64,000 nt of DNA. Origin: Brachyhypopomus gauderio. Taxonomy: Eukaryota; Chordata; Actinopteri; Gymnotiformes; Hypopomidae. The translations under genes and the position numbers were made by a program. The stretch lies in assembly GCF_052324685.1 (NCBI RefSeq), contig NC_135225.1, positions 10,959,503 to 11,023,502 on the forward strand, given 5' to 3'. The notes below the pieces were generated by a model. The model saw nothing but the letters and a program-made list of their open reading frames with translations. It did not search any database and had not been told where the DNA came from. Of the stretch, positions 1 through 9,860 are shown in pieces (within the stretch, counting starts at the first letter, position 1; each line of letters begins with the position of its first letter).

Positions 1-1
1 T

Positions 2-187
2 CATAAAATAGATTTACTGCTGTCTATTCACAAAGGTCTCCCAGAACTCTTCCTGGAAAGTGAAGTTCGTGTGAAGTTCAGCTTTCGCTCAGACATAAGA
101 CAGGTGACCCATCCTGAGGACCAGGAGTTTCAGAGTAAATTGAAGAGGAGCATCTTAGTTGGCAGGTACCTCAACCTGAAACTGTAA
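2..187 (+). CDS. Last coding exon of an unrecognised gene (5' part outside the window)
   Basis: One frame is open from the first bases to a TAA at 185-187. It encodes about 61 residues ending in GRYLNLKL. No splice acceptor is visible at its left end, so the exon probably begins before the window. An AATAAA at about 250-255 lies just downstream, as expected for a 3' end. The peptide includes LPELFLESEVRVKFSFRSD and looks like a real, charged C-terminus. I do not recognise the family and give no function. Confidence 0.6.
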   Translation, partial: HKIDLLLSIHKGLPELFLESEVRVKFSFRSDIRQVTHPEDQEFQSKLKRSILVGRYLNLKL

Positions 188-1289
188 CACTGCAAACTGT
201 CAACAGTAAATCTTATGAATCATATCTTGGGCCCAGGTGGTTCAGTGCAAAATAAAACTTTAGTGCAACTACTAGTTCAACTCAGACTGTGCTGCTTTCA
301 GTGACAACTCAGTAGTCAGCAGGACTAGAGGGAGCTGACTGATCTCAGATCTGTGCGTTTGCAGCAGCGCAACATAGTGGCATCACAGCAACGCACAAGG
401 AGCATTATTAGAAAGAGACACCCAGTCACGCCTCTGACAGCAACTGAGGGACAGGCTTACAGACTCCTCTTGTATGCCTTGACAGCAGCCATTGAACGTG
501 TTTTCTTTGTTCTTCCTCTTTTTCTCTCCTGCCCACTCCCTCTCACACTCTTTCTCACTCTCGCACTCATACACTCTTCTGAAACACAAGTCATGCTCTC
601 TGTCTTCATCAGCTCCTGCCGTCACTTCCGATTGGCCATACACAGCATGAATAGGGACCATCATTCACTTTTTCTTTTGCAGGCAGAGATATTTAAGCCA
701 AGCACGCCACGCATTTACGCATCTCAGCAGAAGGGTGTGGAGCTACATATTCACTGGTGTTCACTGCACACTGAGGGTTCTTTTTTCTTCAAATTCACAT
801 CATTGTGCGCAATAAAAGAGCAATAAGACAGTATTGATTTCTGCTGCAATTCAAAAGCATCTGGAGAGGCTCCCTCTGCTCCCATTCCAACTCAAAACGT
901 TTGTTTGTTATAATATATAATATAATCATGTCAGTTTTGTGGACACACGGTCTGTTTATTCTGCTTGCCAATTTCTTGAGTGTTTTATATTTACCTGCTA
1001 TGCACATCTGAGTGATGTGCATATCTGAGTATCTGAGTGAAATTTTCTGTGCATCTGACAAATAGCAGAAGGAAATTAAAAGCCGGTGAGAAGCGTGTAA
1101 GTTTGATACCAGCGCTTCATCCTAAAAGCATGAGCGTTAAAAGAAAACATGCAGTATTAGAACTGATGCTCCTCCTGAATGAACAATCTGGGTAATCATT
1201 CAAGATAGGTTATTCTATTGTGGTATGACATATAAGAACAGGACAGGCCTGTTAGATTTGGACTGGAGTTAATCTCAGGTGGAATCTGG
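188..1289. other. 3' UTR and intergenic sequence
   Basis: The first about 70 bases are the likely 3' UTR of the preceding exon, with a polyadenylation signal AATAAA near 250. The rest is AT-rich with short open frames that match no family I know. No RNA gene or further exon was seen. Confidence 0.5.
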
Positions 1290-1540
1290 AAGAAAACCAA
1301 GCTATTGGATGGTTGTTCATGATGTTCAATAGATCAACAATTACTGAAATACTCAGATCAGCCCAACTAGCACCAACAACAGATTCAAAGTCTCTTAAAT
1401 CAAAATTTTCTCTTTCATTTTGTTGATGAGTTTGAACTTCAGCAGAACATCATCTTGAAGTGCACTGCCTTGCTGCAATGTGATTGGCTGGTTTGATATT
1501 TGCATTAATGACCTGTTGAACACATGTACATAATAAAGTG
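1290..1540 (-). mobile_element. Truncated Tc1-like transposon, first copy (5' end, antisense)
   Basis: Read on the minus strand this matches the 5' end of a common fish Tc1-like family whose terminal region includes the text AATAAAGTGGCC on plus. It has the conserved 'TGATTGGCTG' and 'GAAATACTCAGATCAG' stretches. The same stretches recur at 6195-6428, so the window holds two copies of this end. The right edge abuts the middle of a second copy at about 1541. The family assignment comes from recalled consensus and the left edge is approximate. Confidence 0.6.
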
Positions 1541-1652
1541 GCCAAGAAAATTTCACCCACACCATTGCACCAACAACCACAAGCCTCAAACACCGATGGC
1601 GCTACATCAAATTCTGACCCTGACATCTGAATGTCACAGAAGAAATCGAGAC
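1541..1652 (-). mobile_element. Tc1-like transposon, second copy, left part (interrupted by a hAT)
   Basis: On the minus strand this matches the middle of a fish Tc1-like transposase gene (text such as GGGTCAGAATTTG and ATGGTGTGGG). It runs up to the octamer ATCGAGAC at 1645-1652. The element resumes after a second ATCGAGAC at 5857-5864, so a 4.2-kb insertion split it. The reading frame is degraded and no active transposase is expected. Confidence 0.65.
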
Positions 1653-1777
1653 TAGGGGTGACCTGCAATAGTCGCTGATTCGACTATAGTCGACTATACC
1701 CCCTAGTCGACTATCCGCTTGTTAAGTGTGACGACACGCGTGACGTTTCAGCCACTTCCGGGTCCAAACAAACAAGG

Positions 1778-2813
1778 ATGGCGGAGCCTGTAAACCTGTT
1801 TACGATAACTTCGTTCTTTAGTGAGGCACCATTGAGGGTTAAAAAAGGTCTAAACTCTTTCAACTCCAATAGAGTACTAAGTGTATCTGTTCTCCCAGGT
1901 GGTATATTTAGGGGTAGAGTCCAGGCGTCCATGAAAAAGACGATTTACGAGGTTGAGGTGTGGTGACTGAAGTGAGTATGGGTCAAATAACGTTTAATAC
2001 AGGTACACGTTGAGGGTCAGGCAGTGAGGTACAGCAGCTGCGTTTGCCCAATCGGTAAAGACAAGTGCCATCATATGGCAGCCTTGTTGATTTGGGTGGA
2101 GAAAAACGTGTCCCGCACCGATGTAGAATGCGTGTGGAAAAGGGCGAAGACACCGAAAACGGACGAAATTGCAGCCAAGAGAGTATCTGAGATGGCCCCA
2201 TCCACATCACGAGGTTAGTAAATAATTTGCAATTGATGTCAATGTTGCATGGTTTATTAGCTTAACGCTATGCAGTTTTAAGTTGCGGTTTCCAAACCTG
2301 GAAATCTTACCCCCCTTCCTTATTCAAAACACTGCTTGGCCAGTACAACCTCAAAGAAGGATCTAAAGTAAGTTGTGGGTCTTCATGAATATTTCAACTT
2401 AAGTTATGTGTATCTAAGAGTAAGTGACTGTGTTTTTATTAAAGGCATGTGATTGGGGAATCCTACATGAGTCGCGGGCAAAGCAGCAGTACACAGCGGA
2501 CGCTGGTGTGGTGATCCAGGAGAGGGGATTGTTCCTGTCTGACAGTGGTCTACTTGGTGGATCTCCAGATGGGACAGTGTCTGATGACTGCATCATTGAG
2601 GTGAAATGCCCATGGTCCGCCAGAACTAAGACTGTCCAGCAGGCAGCAGAGAGTAAGAGAGACTTTTTTCTAGAGCTGGATGAAGAGACAAGTTCCCTCA
2701 AACTAAAACAAACTCACCACTATTGGCATCAGATCCAAGGCAACCTACATCTGAATGTACATTTACCTGAATGTAAAAAAGACAAACATTTTAATCTGGT
2801 TTTACTTTTTTAA
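1778..2813 (+). pseudogene. ISL2EU accessory gene: SWIM zinc finger plus YqaJ-like nuclease, broken
   Basis: Three open pieces lie in order on plus: 1778-1966 (starts MAEPVNLF), about 2028-2214, and about 2440-2813. The second has the SWIM zinc-finger signature CxC-x6-CxH in CVCPIGKDKCHH, followed by MAALLIW. The third is a YqaJ/lambda-exonuclease-like nuclease core with the acidic and lysine motifs GILHESRAK, GGSPDG and IEVKCPW, then HYWHQIQGNL. The frame ends soon after this last motif, so the C-terminal strands of the nuclease fold seem lost. Exon 1 runs into a TGA before a plausible donor (GTGAGT near 1970). In this family the protein is encoded beside the transposase and is thought to help transposition. 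Splice sites are provisional. Confidence 0.7.
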
Positions 2814-2919
2814 TAAAGGTATTCTGCAAAGTTGTGTAAATCATTCTTCAGTCACAATAATTGTAAACATGTTTTAATTTGCCACTGTCCTGCTAACTGA
2901 TTTACATACATCAGATATT

Positions 2920-4871
2920 TCATTGAATTTCACGGAGAATTGGGGTTTGCAAATTTGTAAGACACACACATACTTTCAGTATCTTGTTAACATTTTTCCT
3001 GTACTGGTAAGGGATGTGGTCCAAAATGCAAAACAGTTTCAGCCTCTGAATAGACCGCTCCACATGTATCCTTGCACAGGAGATAAGTCTGTTATTGTTT
3101 ACTTCCTCCTGTGTAAACTGTCCGTTGAGCAAGAAAGACGGGGTGTTAAGAAGAACTCCCTCTGGCAAAATGTCCCGAATTGTGAAGCCCTTGTCTGCAA
3201 TAACCAGATCACCTGCTTGTAGATGTTGGAGAAGTCCACTGTCAGCTGTTATTGACTTGTCTGAGGCGCTCCCACCGTACAGGTTACTGGCAAAAGTAAT
3301 CACACCATTGGGAGCCACACCAATTAGAGCCTTTAGCGTGGTCCGTCCTTTGTAGTGGCTGTACAAATGACACTGTGTGTCAAGCCTCTCTGTGTTGGAG
3401 ACAGCAACCTCTGTGCAGTCAAGGACTATTCTACAGTTAGGAAAAGGTCGGAAGCAGTCTGGCAGCGAAGTCTGATTCTTGGCCGTGGAGGGGATGTTTT
3501 CAAGTAGACCGACATACAAAATATCATACAGAGCACAGATGATGGTGGTAAAGATGTTAGTTACAGTTGCTGTGCTACAATTAAACCTTGTTGCAAGGTC
3601 TACATGGCCACAATTCAATTTAAGCTTCATCAAAGTAAGGAGTAACTGATCAATAAGGGGCATAATTTGGACAGTCCAATCAGAATGATACTGTAGCTCA
3701 AATCTAGAAAGAAGTGCTTCCAAAAAAAATACTGTGGCAGCATCAGGTAATCCAGTGTATTATTGGACTTTGTTAGGATGGGAGGAAATCTGACTGAAAG
3801 AAAAGGTTTGCTTTTGTTTCTCCAACTGTTCTTTCAATTTTTTGTTCTCTTCTCTAAGCATGTCATTCTCAACCTCAAGCATGACAAGACTTGGTTGGGA
3901 TGTAGTAGGGGTTTGTGGGGTTGCCATGTCAGCTGTGTGTCCTGTGTCTGTTGCATCATCACTGGAAGGGACAATCTGCTTCTTCTGCTTAGGGGGATTG
4001 CTGGGGTGGTCAGGAAAATGAAAAGCCTTTCCCTGGTTCCAAGCGAATCGCGAAGGTCCAGCAGCTTTGCCATTGGGAAAGTGCCAACTACACACCCTGG
4101 AGTTGCAGTTTGGGGTGAAGTTTTCACGTCTGTAAAAGAAGAAAAAATTATCATTAATCATTAGTCACAGCTTACTTGGGTTCCTCTAACAAAGTGCTAA
4201 AGAAATAAGGACCTTATAAAATTGTGTGTGTATATATATATATATTGCAATAAAATGTGAGAATTATGTATGGTAAGTGTACGGCAGTAATAAACTAATG
4301 GAAACGGGCTAAGCAGTAATGTATATGCATACTGAAAAAGGTAAATATAGGATGCAACAGTAGCATCAGCTGTATTTTTGCTTGGTATTTTTACGGACAC
4401 TCCTGATCAGCTAACCGTTGTGTGTGTATCCATACAATATATCAAGGATATCCAAAAAGATATCCTGGTGTTGCCTTTTACGAGCTAGCTAATCTAGCTA
4501 GTGTTAGCGCCACTAGCTAAGTTAACCAGAGCTATCTTTACTTTAGTTTTACTTTAGCTGGACAACAAATAAAACAAAACAAGAACTAAAATATCTGTAT
4601 GTGGCAAGAAACATTGTATTAAACCCATAGCTAGAATATCAAGCAATCCAAAAAGGGGCAAGTTGGCTTTTTTTTCTCTGTGGGGTTAGCTAGCTAGCAT
4701 TAGCGCCCACGGAGGCACTGTCAAGATTTTTTTTAGAAATAGAACTTACCTTATCAACTGCAACCATTTTCTTCTCTCTTTCTCATTGCAAGGAAAGCGG
4801 TAGAAAGACAAAAGGGTCGTTGTTTTAGACTCGGATCTGTTAAAACAGCAGGGCACACAGCACTGCGGCAT
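2920..4871 (-). pseudogene. ISL2EU THAP-domain DDE transposase with one in-frame stop
   Basis: This is a two-exon model on minus: 4750-4871, starting MPQCCVPCC, and 2920-4129. The donor is GTAAGT and the acceptor TTTTACAG. Together they make 444 codons. Exon 1 and the start of exon 2 form a THAP DNA-binding domain (C-x2-C in CCVPCC, then VCSWHF). A Lys/Glu-rich coiled coil follows (EENKKLKEQLEKQK). The C-terminal half is a DDE_Tnp_4-type catalytic domain with acidic residues in IVLDCTEV, GGSASDKSI and HVERSIQRL. The only visible lesion is a TAA at 3760-3762 (codon 164), just before YTGLP. The frame stays open on both sides of it. The copy is therefore recently inactivated rather than eroded. 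Confidence 0.8.
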
Positions 4872-5246
4872 ATTAAGGGACTCAATGCAGCGAGTGTTTG
4901 GACCCGGACGTGACGTTTCGCAAAGATGATGCGTCACAGCTTAACAACCCCATGAATGTCATAGTCGAATGTACCATTCTAACTGCATGGGGGTGCCCAA
5001 GGACGCTGCTAAGCATTAGTTGTTACATTAAATGTCTTTGTTTTCGTTATATATAGCCTTTTGTCAAATAAAATCATTCTAATTTCTGTTAATAAATATT
5101 TTAAAATGATGTGTGCGCATTAACAATAGGCATCTTCCTTACTACACATTAATACATCACACCCTGCAGTTGCACAATCCAAACGAGCGGAGCTGAACAC
5201 GCTACAGGATCAGCGTCCGCCGAGATTATAATGTCTACTAAAAAAA

Positions 5247-5372
5247 CTTCAAAAGTATTTTGAAAAAGATAAAGATGAATCAAATAAAGTAAAGTGCAAG
5301 TTATGTCGTCAACGTCTTTTATTTCGCACGACAACAACCAACATGGCATACCATTTAAAACGCGTAAGGCGA
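5247..5372 (+). pseudogene. BED zinc-finger exon of a hAT transposase (remnant)
   Basis: The frame reads KYFEKDKDESNKVKCKLC and then ends in NMAYHLKR. The spacing of CKLC and the His matches a BED finger, the N-terminal DNA-binding domain of hAT transposases. The exon runs into a good splice donor (CGC|GTAAGG at about 5368), which would place the second histidine in the next exon. No further transposase exons occur before the right hAT end at 5856, so only this first exon survives. Confidence 0.55.
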
Positions 5373-5864
5373 AAAAAACGTTTGCCGTTTGTCGTCTCGT
5401 CGCGGTGCGTCTCGGCAAGTAATCCTATAAACATTTATTGTTGTTGTTTGCTTTTAAACCCCGTTACTTGAACCTTTCCTTATAATTAGTTTGCTGTTGT
5501 GTGGAAATGTTTTATATATATTTTCAGGCAGGCATATTTTATTTAAAATATTTTTGACATTTTGCACAGTGCCTGTCTGACAGTTCGATATGCGCACTGA
5601 CGGTTAATGTTCTCTAACGTTTCATTAAAAAATAAATAAGTAATAAATAAAAGCTGAATAAAGACAACCTACCATGTTTATTCATTTATCTGAGTGTTTT
5701 AGGTTTTTACTTTGAAGTGGAAAAAAGTCCTGAATGAGAACGGGATCCCGTTTAAGGTGCTCTTTAAAAAACCCCTGATTCGACTATTAGTCGACTAAAG
5801 GGAAAATCTGACGAATCAGATTCGACTATGAAAATCCTTAGTTGAATACACCCCTAATCGAGAC

Positions 5865-6428
5865 TCATCATGCATTGTTTTTCTCATCTTGTATTGAGCA
5901 GATTTGGTGATGCAAACTGCAGCCTCATTTGCCTGTTCTGAGCTGACAGGAGTGGCCTGCATTGTCTTCTGCTGCTATAGCCCATCAGCATCACGGTTCA
6001 ATGTGCTCATCTGCATATCTCCATATGTTATCTCCATATAACGAGTGAACATTTGACTTACTGTTAGCCTTCTATCAGCTCAAGCCTGTTTGGCCATTCT
6101 CCACTGACCTCTGATGTCAACAAGGTATTTTTGCCCCGAGAACTGATTTTTCTTTGTCTGACAATTCTCTGTAAACTCTAGAGATGACTGTGCATGAAAA
6201 TAGATCAACATTCTGAAATACTCAGATCATCTTGTATTCCACCAACAACCACACCATATCCAAAGTCACTTAAATCATCTTTCTTCTCCATTCTCATGCC
6301 CAGTGTGACCTTCAGTAGGTCATCTTGACCTTGTCCACATGCCTAAATGCATGTTGCTGCCATGTGATTGGCTGATTAAATGTGTTAACAAGTGTTTGAA
6401 AGGTTAACTTAATAAAGTTAAAACTGTG
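5865..6428 (-). mobile_element. Tc1-like transposon, second copy, right part
   Basis: This continues the element interrupted at 1652. On minus it contains the DNA-binding half of a fish Tc1-like transposase gene and its 5' end, reaching the terminal text AATAAAGTT near 6410. Plus-strand blocks such as CTGACAGGAGTGGC and CTCTGTAAACTCTAGAGATG align with the known family. The reading frame is shifted and interrupted. The right boundary is approximate. Confidence 0.65.
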
Positions 6429-6539
6429 TGTCTGTGTATTAAATGTTTGTGTACATGTGGTTTTATGTCTATATCACGTCTAAATCTTCCTAAATCATAC
6501 AAATTTAAAGGATAATAATCAGATAATAATCAACTGTAT

Positions 6540-6608
6540 GTCAGTGTAGATTACTGGATGTCAGTATAGATTACTGGATGTCAGTGTAGATTACTGGATG
6601 TCAGTACA
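6540..6608. repeat. 20-bp tandem repeat, about 3.3 copies
   Basis: The unit TCAGTGTAGATTACTGGATG repeats with one A/G variant. It lies in otherwise unremarkable intergenic sequence. Nothing else was recognised from 6430 to 7080. Confidence 0.8.
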
Positions 6609-7084
6609 TGTACTACGTCATCAGTATTGCAGCCCATTTATTGCACCCAGTACATTTCATTAACTCAGAAAGCATTTTTAACATGTAGCTCACTTAACAT
6701 CAAGGAATGAATCTTTCATGCTATGATGGCATGCCCCTTTCCTGACACATTAACAAAAGCTATTTAAGGAATTTTACACCAGGTTGTCAAGGTTCAACGT
6801 ATTTCAGCGTTCAGTGTTATAATTTAATCTTTATTTTGTCAGAGAAATGTCACAGAAATGTAACTATTGATCCATAATTTCCTTCATACCTTTGTAATAT
6901 CCAGAGACGTCTTTCACACTTCTTGTATAACAATAGCCTCTATCTTTGTTTCATCATGTGCTCATTTATCTATTCCTTGATCTTCCACTCCTGCATCACT
7001 ATGTGATGATTAAACTTTCATAACTTTTAGTTTCTGACGTCAGGTTGCACACTGCCTCTCCCAGAGGACGCCTTACGTTCAGCC

Positions 7085-7088
7085 TCTC

Positions 7089-7146
<58 letters not shown>
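7085..7146. repeat. (TC)n microsatellite
   Basis: An uninterrupted CT/TC dinucleotide run, followed by a CT-rich imperfect stretch to about 7220. Confidence 0.95.
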
Positions 7147-7151
<5 letters not shown>

Positions 7152-7999
7152 CATGCTCTCTCTCTCCCTCGTTCACTCTTTCTCATGGTCTCTGTCTTTC
7201 TCTGTCTCCCTCTCTCCGTTTCACACGAGCACCTTCAGCTAATTACTCCATTCACTCTGCACCTTCTCCTTTGTTAAACAGGTTCCCTGTGTTCCCCGTG
7301 CTTTCATTCTGTCCTCTTCTGTCCTAATGAGACTCCTCTCACTTCCTCTCAAATGTTCTTTACTTTCTTCTGTGGCTTCCCATGCTGGGTTTGTCATATA
7401 GCACCTCGTGACAGGAGTGTAAAGAATGTGATCATTGCATGTATTTCGGCTAAATGTAAGGCTGAGTGCATATTTACAGCATTCTCTACACACACAGAAA
7501 GAGTTGTGTACACTATAAAGCAAGGGCAGTCTGCAGATTTGATATACCGCTGGTAATTCCTTCATTGTTATTTATTGTTTATATCCTGTCTGCCCTCTGT
7601 ATCTCTCATTTACACATGAATTCACTCCTCAATGACATTTTTCACAGAGTGGCACGGAGTTGTTTCGGGAATGTGTGCTCCACACCCCAAACCTGCAGGT
7701 TGACTTTGTTTTGTAGTGTACATGCCTCTTTCTGTAGTAAGCCCTGATTAGTAAGTAAGTCCTGATTCTGTAGTAAGCCCTGAGCTTATTTGGATAAATA
7801 AAGCCATGAGCCACTGCATGTAAACTGAATCTCTGATCTCTATCAAGTGAATCAAGTGATGATTCTCCCAACCTGGGATGTTGCAGAATTTCTTATTCGA
7901 CTGTAGAATCTTACAACCTACAGGTTGGGTTTGGTTCTACACACATAAATACACATATGCACTTACACATGCTTTCTCTCCTCTCTCCCTCTCATTATC

Positions 8000-8053
<54 letters not shown>

Positions 8054-9201
8054 ATTACATGCACCACATACTCTACACACACAGCTCCCTGCTTTTATTT
8101 TTAACCCAGTCCAGTCACTCAGACATAGCTCAGACAAATGACGCAGATGCGAACGCAACACTGACACCAACAGCCACTGAGAGATAGAGGGAAGAATAGA
8201 GGGAGGAGAGAGAGAACAAGAGGGATGTGAGGGGTTGAGAGAGAGTGAGAGAGAAAGAGAGAGAGAGAGGTGGGGATAAAGCTGGCAAGATTGAGATGGA
8301 TTTGGTGCTTTCTGACACTTCTATCTATATATCACCTATCATACCTGTCACCTGCAGCCTTGTTCTTGATAACTGACAGGAGACATGCAACAACAGGTGG
8401 TTCATTCGCTTGTTCTTTGTGTCTCTCTCTTGCTCTCGCTCTATCAATCCATCTATATATTGATCGATATGTATATCTATATTTTCCTCTGTGCTGTGTT
8501 AACACCCACTGTGCTGTTTAAGGAAGAGATAAATAGCTTACATCACACACTGTGAAAAGTCTTTCTGTTGGACTCCAGAAAAAGAACTGCATCTCCCCCA
8601 GTGAACTCGCAACGTGACTATGACGCAAACGGGCGAGTATAGCGCAAATGGTGTGTGTAAGAGAGGGAGAGAGAGAGGGGGAGAGAAAGAGAGAGAGAGA
8701 GCAAAAGACTGGGTTTTACAGCTTTGCAACACGGGTTTCTATAAAAGAAAGACTATATATTTTTGTTTTACTATATATGGATAGACAACACATACTATGA
8801 CTGTGCTTCTGATGAGAAATTAGGATAGTTTCCATAGAAAATGGAAGCAGAGTAAGAGAAAGAAGAATAAGACGCTGCCTCTTAAGGCCGGAATGTATCA
8901 GCTCATCACATCCTCTAGTGGTGGCAGGGCTGTACTGCAATACCCTGTTATTCAGACACCTCACATGCAGTTCAGGTAACTTTTCCTGCAGTCACCACTC
9001 CTCCATACTTTCACAATCAACCTTATTCCTCAGTCCAATGGAGGGAACAAGGGAAAGGAGAGAAACAGATCAATCACACCACACTCTGCCTGCCGTCCCA
9101 CGCCTGGCTACTATATTTCTGCGCTGCAGGAAGTGTGTGTCTGAGGAATAATAGCTTTTTATATATCTACGGAAATGGAAATAAGAGTTTAATATATATA
9201 A

Positions 9202-9205
<4 letters not shown>

Positions 9206-9299
<94 letters not shown>

Positions 9300-9301
9300 T
9301 A

Positions 9302-9346
<45 letters not shown>
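9206..9346. repeat. Long (AT)n microsatellite
   Basis: About 90 bases of alternating AT, a short TTCATATG interruption near 9297, then about 40 more. It is fully self-complementary and prone to hairpin formation and length error in assemblies. Confidence 0.95.
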
Positions 9347-9348
<2 letters not shown>

Positions 9349-9559
9349 TGTTCACTTTACATTGATTTTATTTTCCACATTGTAGAAGGTCTCAGGGAAA
9401 GGTATCAAACGAATAATATAAATATTGGAATATTGAATATCTTTGAAAAGTAACTATTCTATATTTTGAGGACAGACGATCTCTTAATTGAAGTTTATGC
9501 AGCACACAAGGTTTCCAGTAAAAACATTTTGGACAAAGGTTCCTCACCAGCTGTGCAAA

Positions 9560-9860
9560 GTGTGCATGTTGCTGTGTAGTGTGTTGCTGTGTAAGTGTGT
9601 ATGTTGTTGTGTTGTGTGTGTTGCTGTGTTGTGTGTTGCTGTGAATGTGTTGTTGTATAAGTGTGTGTTGCGTGTTGCTGTGATGTGTGTTATGTGTTGC
9701 TGTGTTGTGTGTTATTGTATAAGTGTGTGTGTTGCTGTGTTATGTGTTGTTGTGTTGTGTGTTGTATGTTGCTATGTAGTGTGTTGTGTTGCTGTGTTGT
9801 GTGTTGTTGTATAAGTGTGTGTGTTGCTGTGTTGTGTGTTGCTGTGTTGTGCGTTATGTA
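9560..9860. repeat. Degenerate minisatellite of GTGTTGCTGT-like units
   Basis: Interspersed GTGTTGCTGTGTTGTGT and GTTGTATAAGTGTGT motifs recur over 300 bases with many small changes. The low sequence complexity leaves several frames open, but they are not genes. Confidence 0.8.

Larger units (their letters stand above)
1719..4947. mobile_element. ISL2EU-like DNA transposon nested in the hAT
   Basis: Terminal inverted repeats TTGTTAAG-T-GTGACG (from 1719) and TTGTTAAGCTGTGACG (reverse complement ending at 4947) differ by one indel. A further shared block CCGGGTCCAAACA occurs inside both ends. The element carries two convergent genes: a plus-strand SWIM/YqaJ nuclease gene and a minus-strand THAP/DDE transposase gene. 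That combination is characteristic of the ISL2EU group of eukaryotic transposons. A short target duplication could not be resolved: the flanks are GC on the left and CC on the right. Both genes are damaged, so the copy looks inactive. Confidence 0.75.
1653..5856 (+). mobile_element. hAT-type transposon with 8-bp target duplication, carrying a nested ISL2EU element
   Basis: The ends are a perfect 8-bp inverted TAGGGGTG (1653-1660) and CACCCCTA (5849-5856). They are flanked by identical octamers ATCGAGAC (1645-1652 and 5857-5864). An 8-bp duplication is the hAT hallmark. Subterminal copies of GATTCGACTAT and AGTCGACTA occur at both ends. The hAT's own DNA is 1653-1718 plus 4948-5856. Its only coding trace is a BED-type zinc-finger exon near 5.25-5.37 kb, with no dimerisation or catalytic region, so it is an internally deleted, non-autonomous copy. 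A separate element occupies 1719-4947. Confidence 0.8.

Noticed and set aside
7045-8318. Serine/leucine- and histidine/threonine-rich frames
   Set aside because: They are translations of TC and CA microsatellites.
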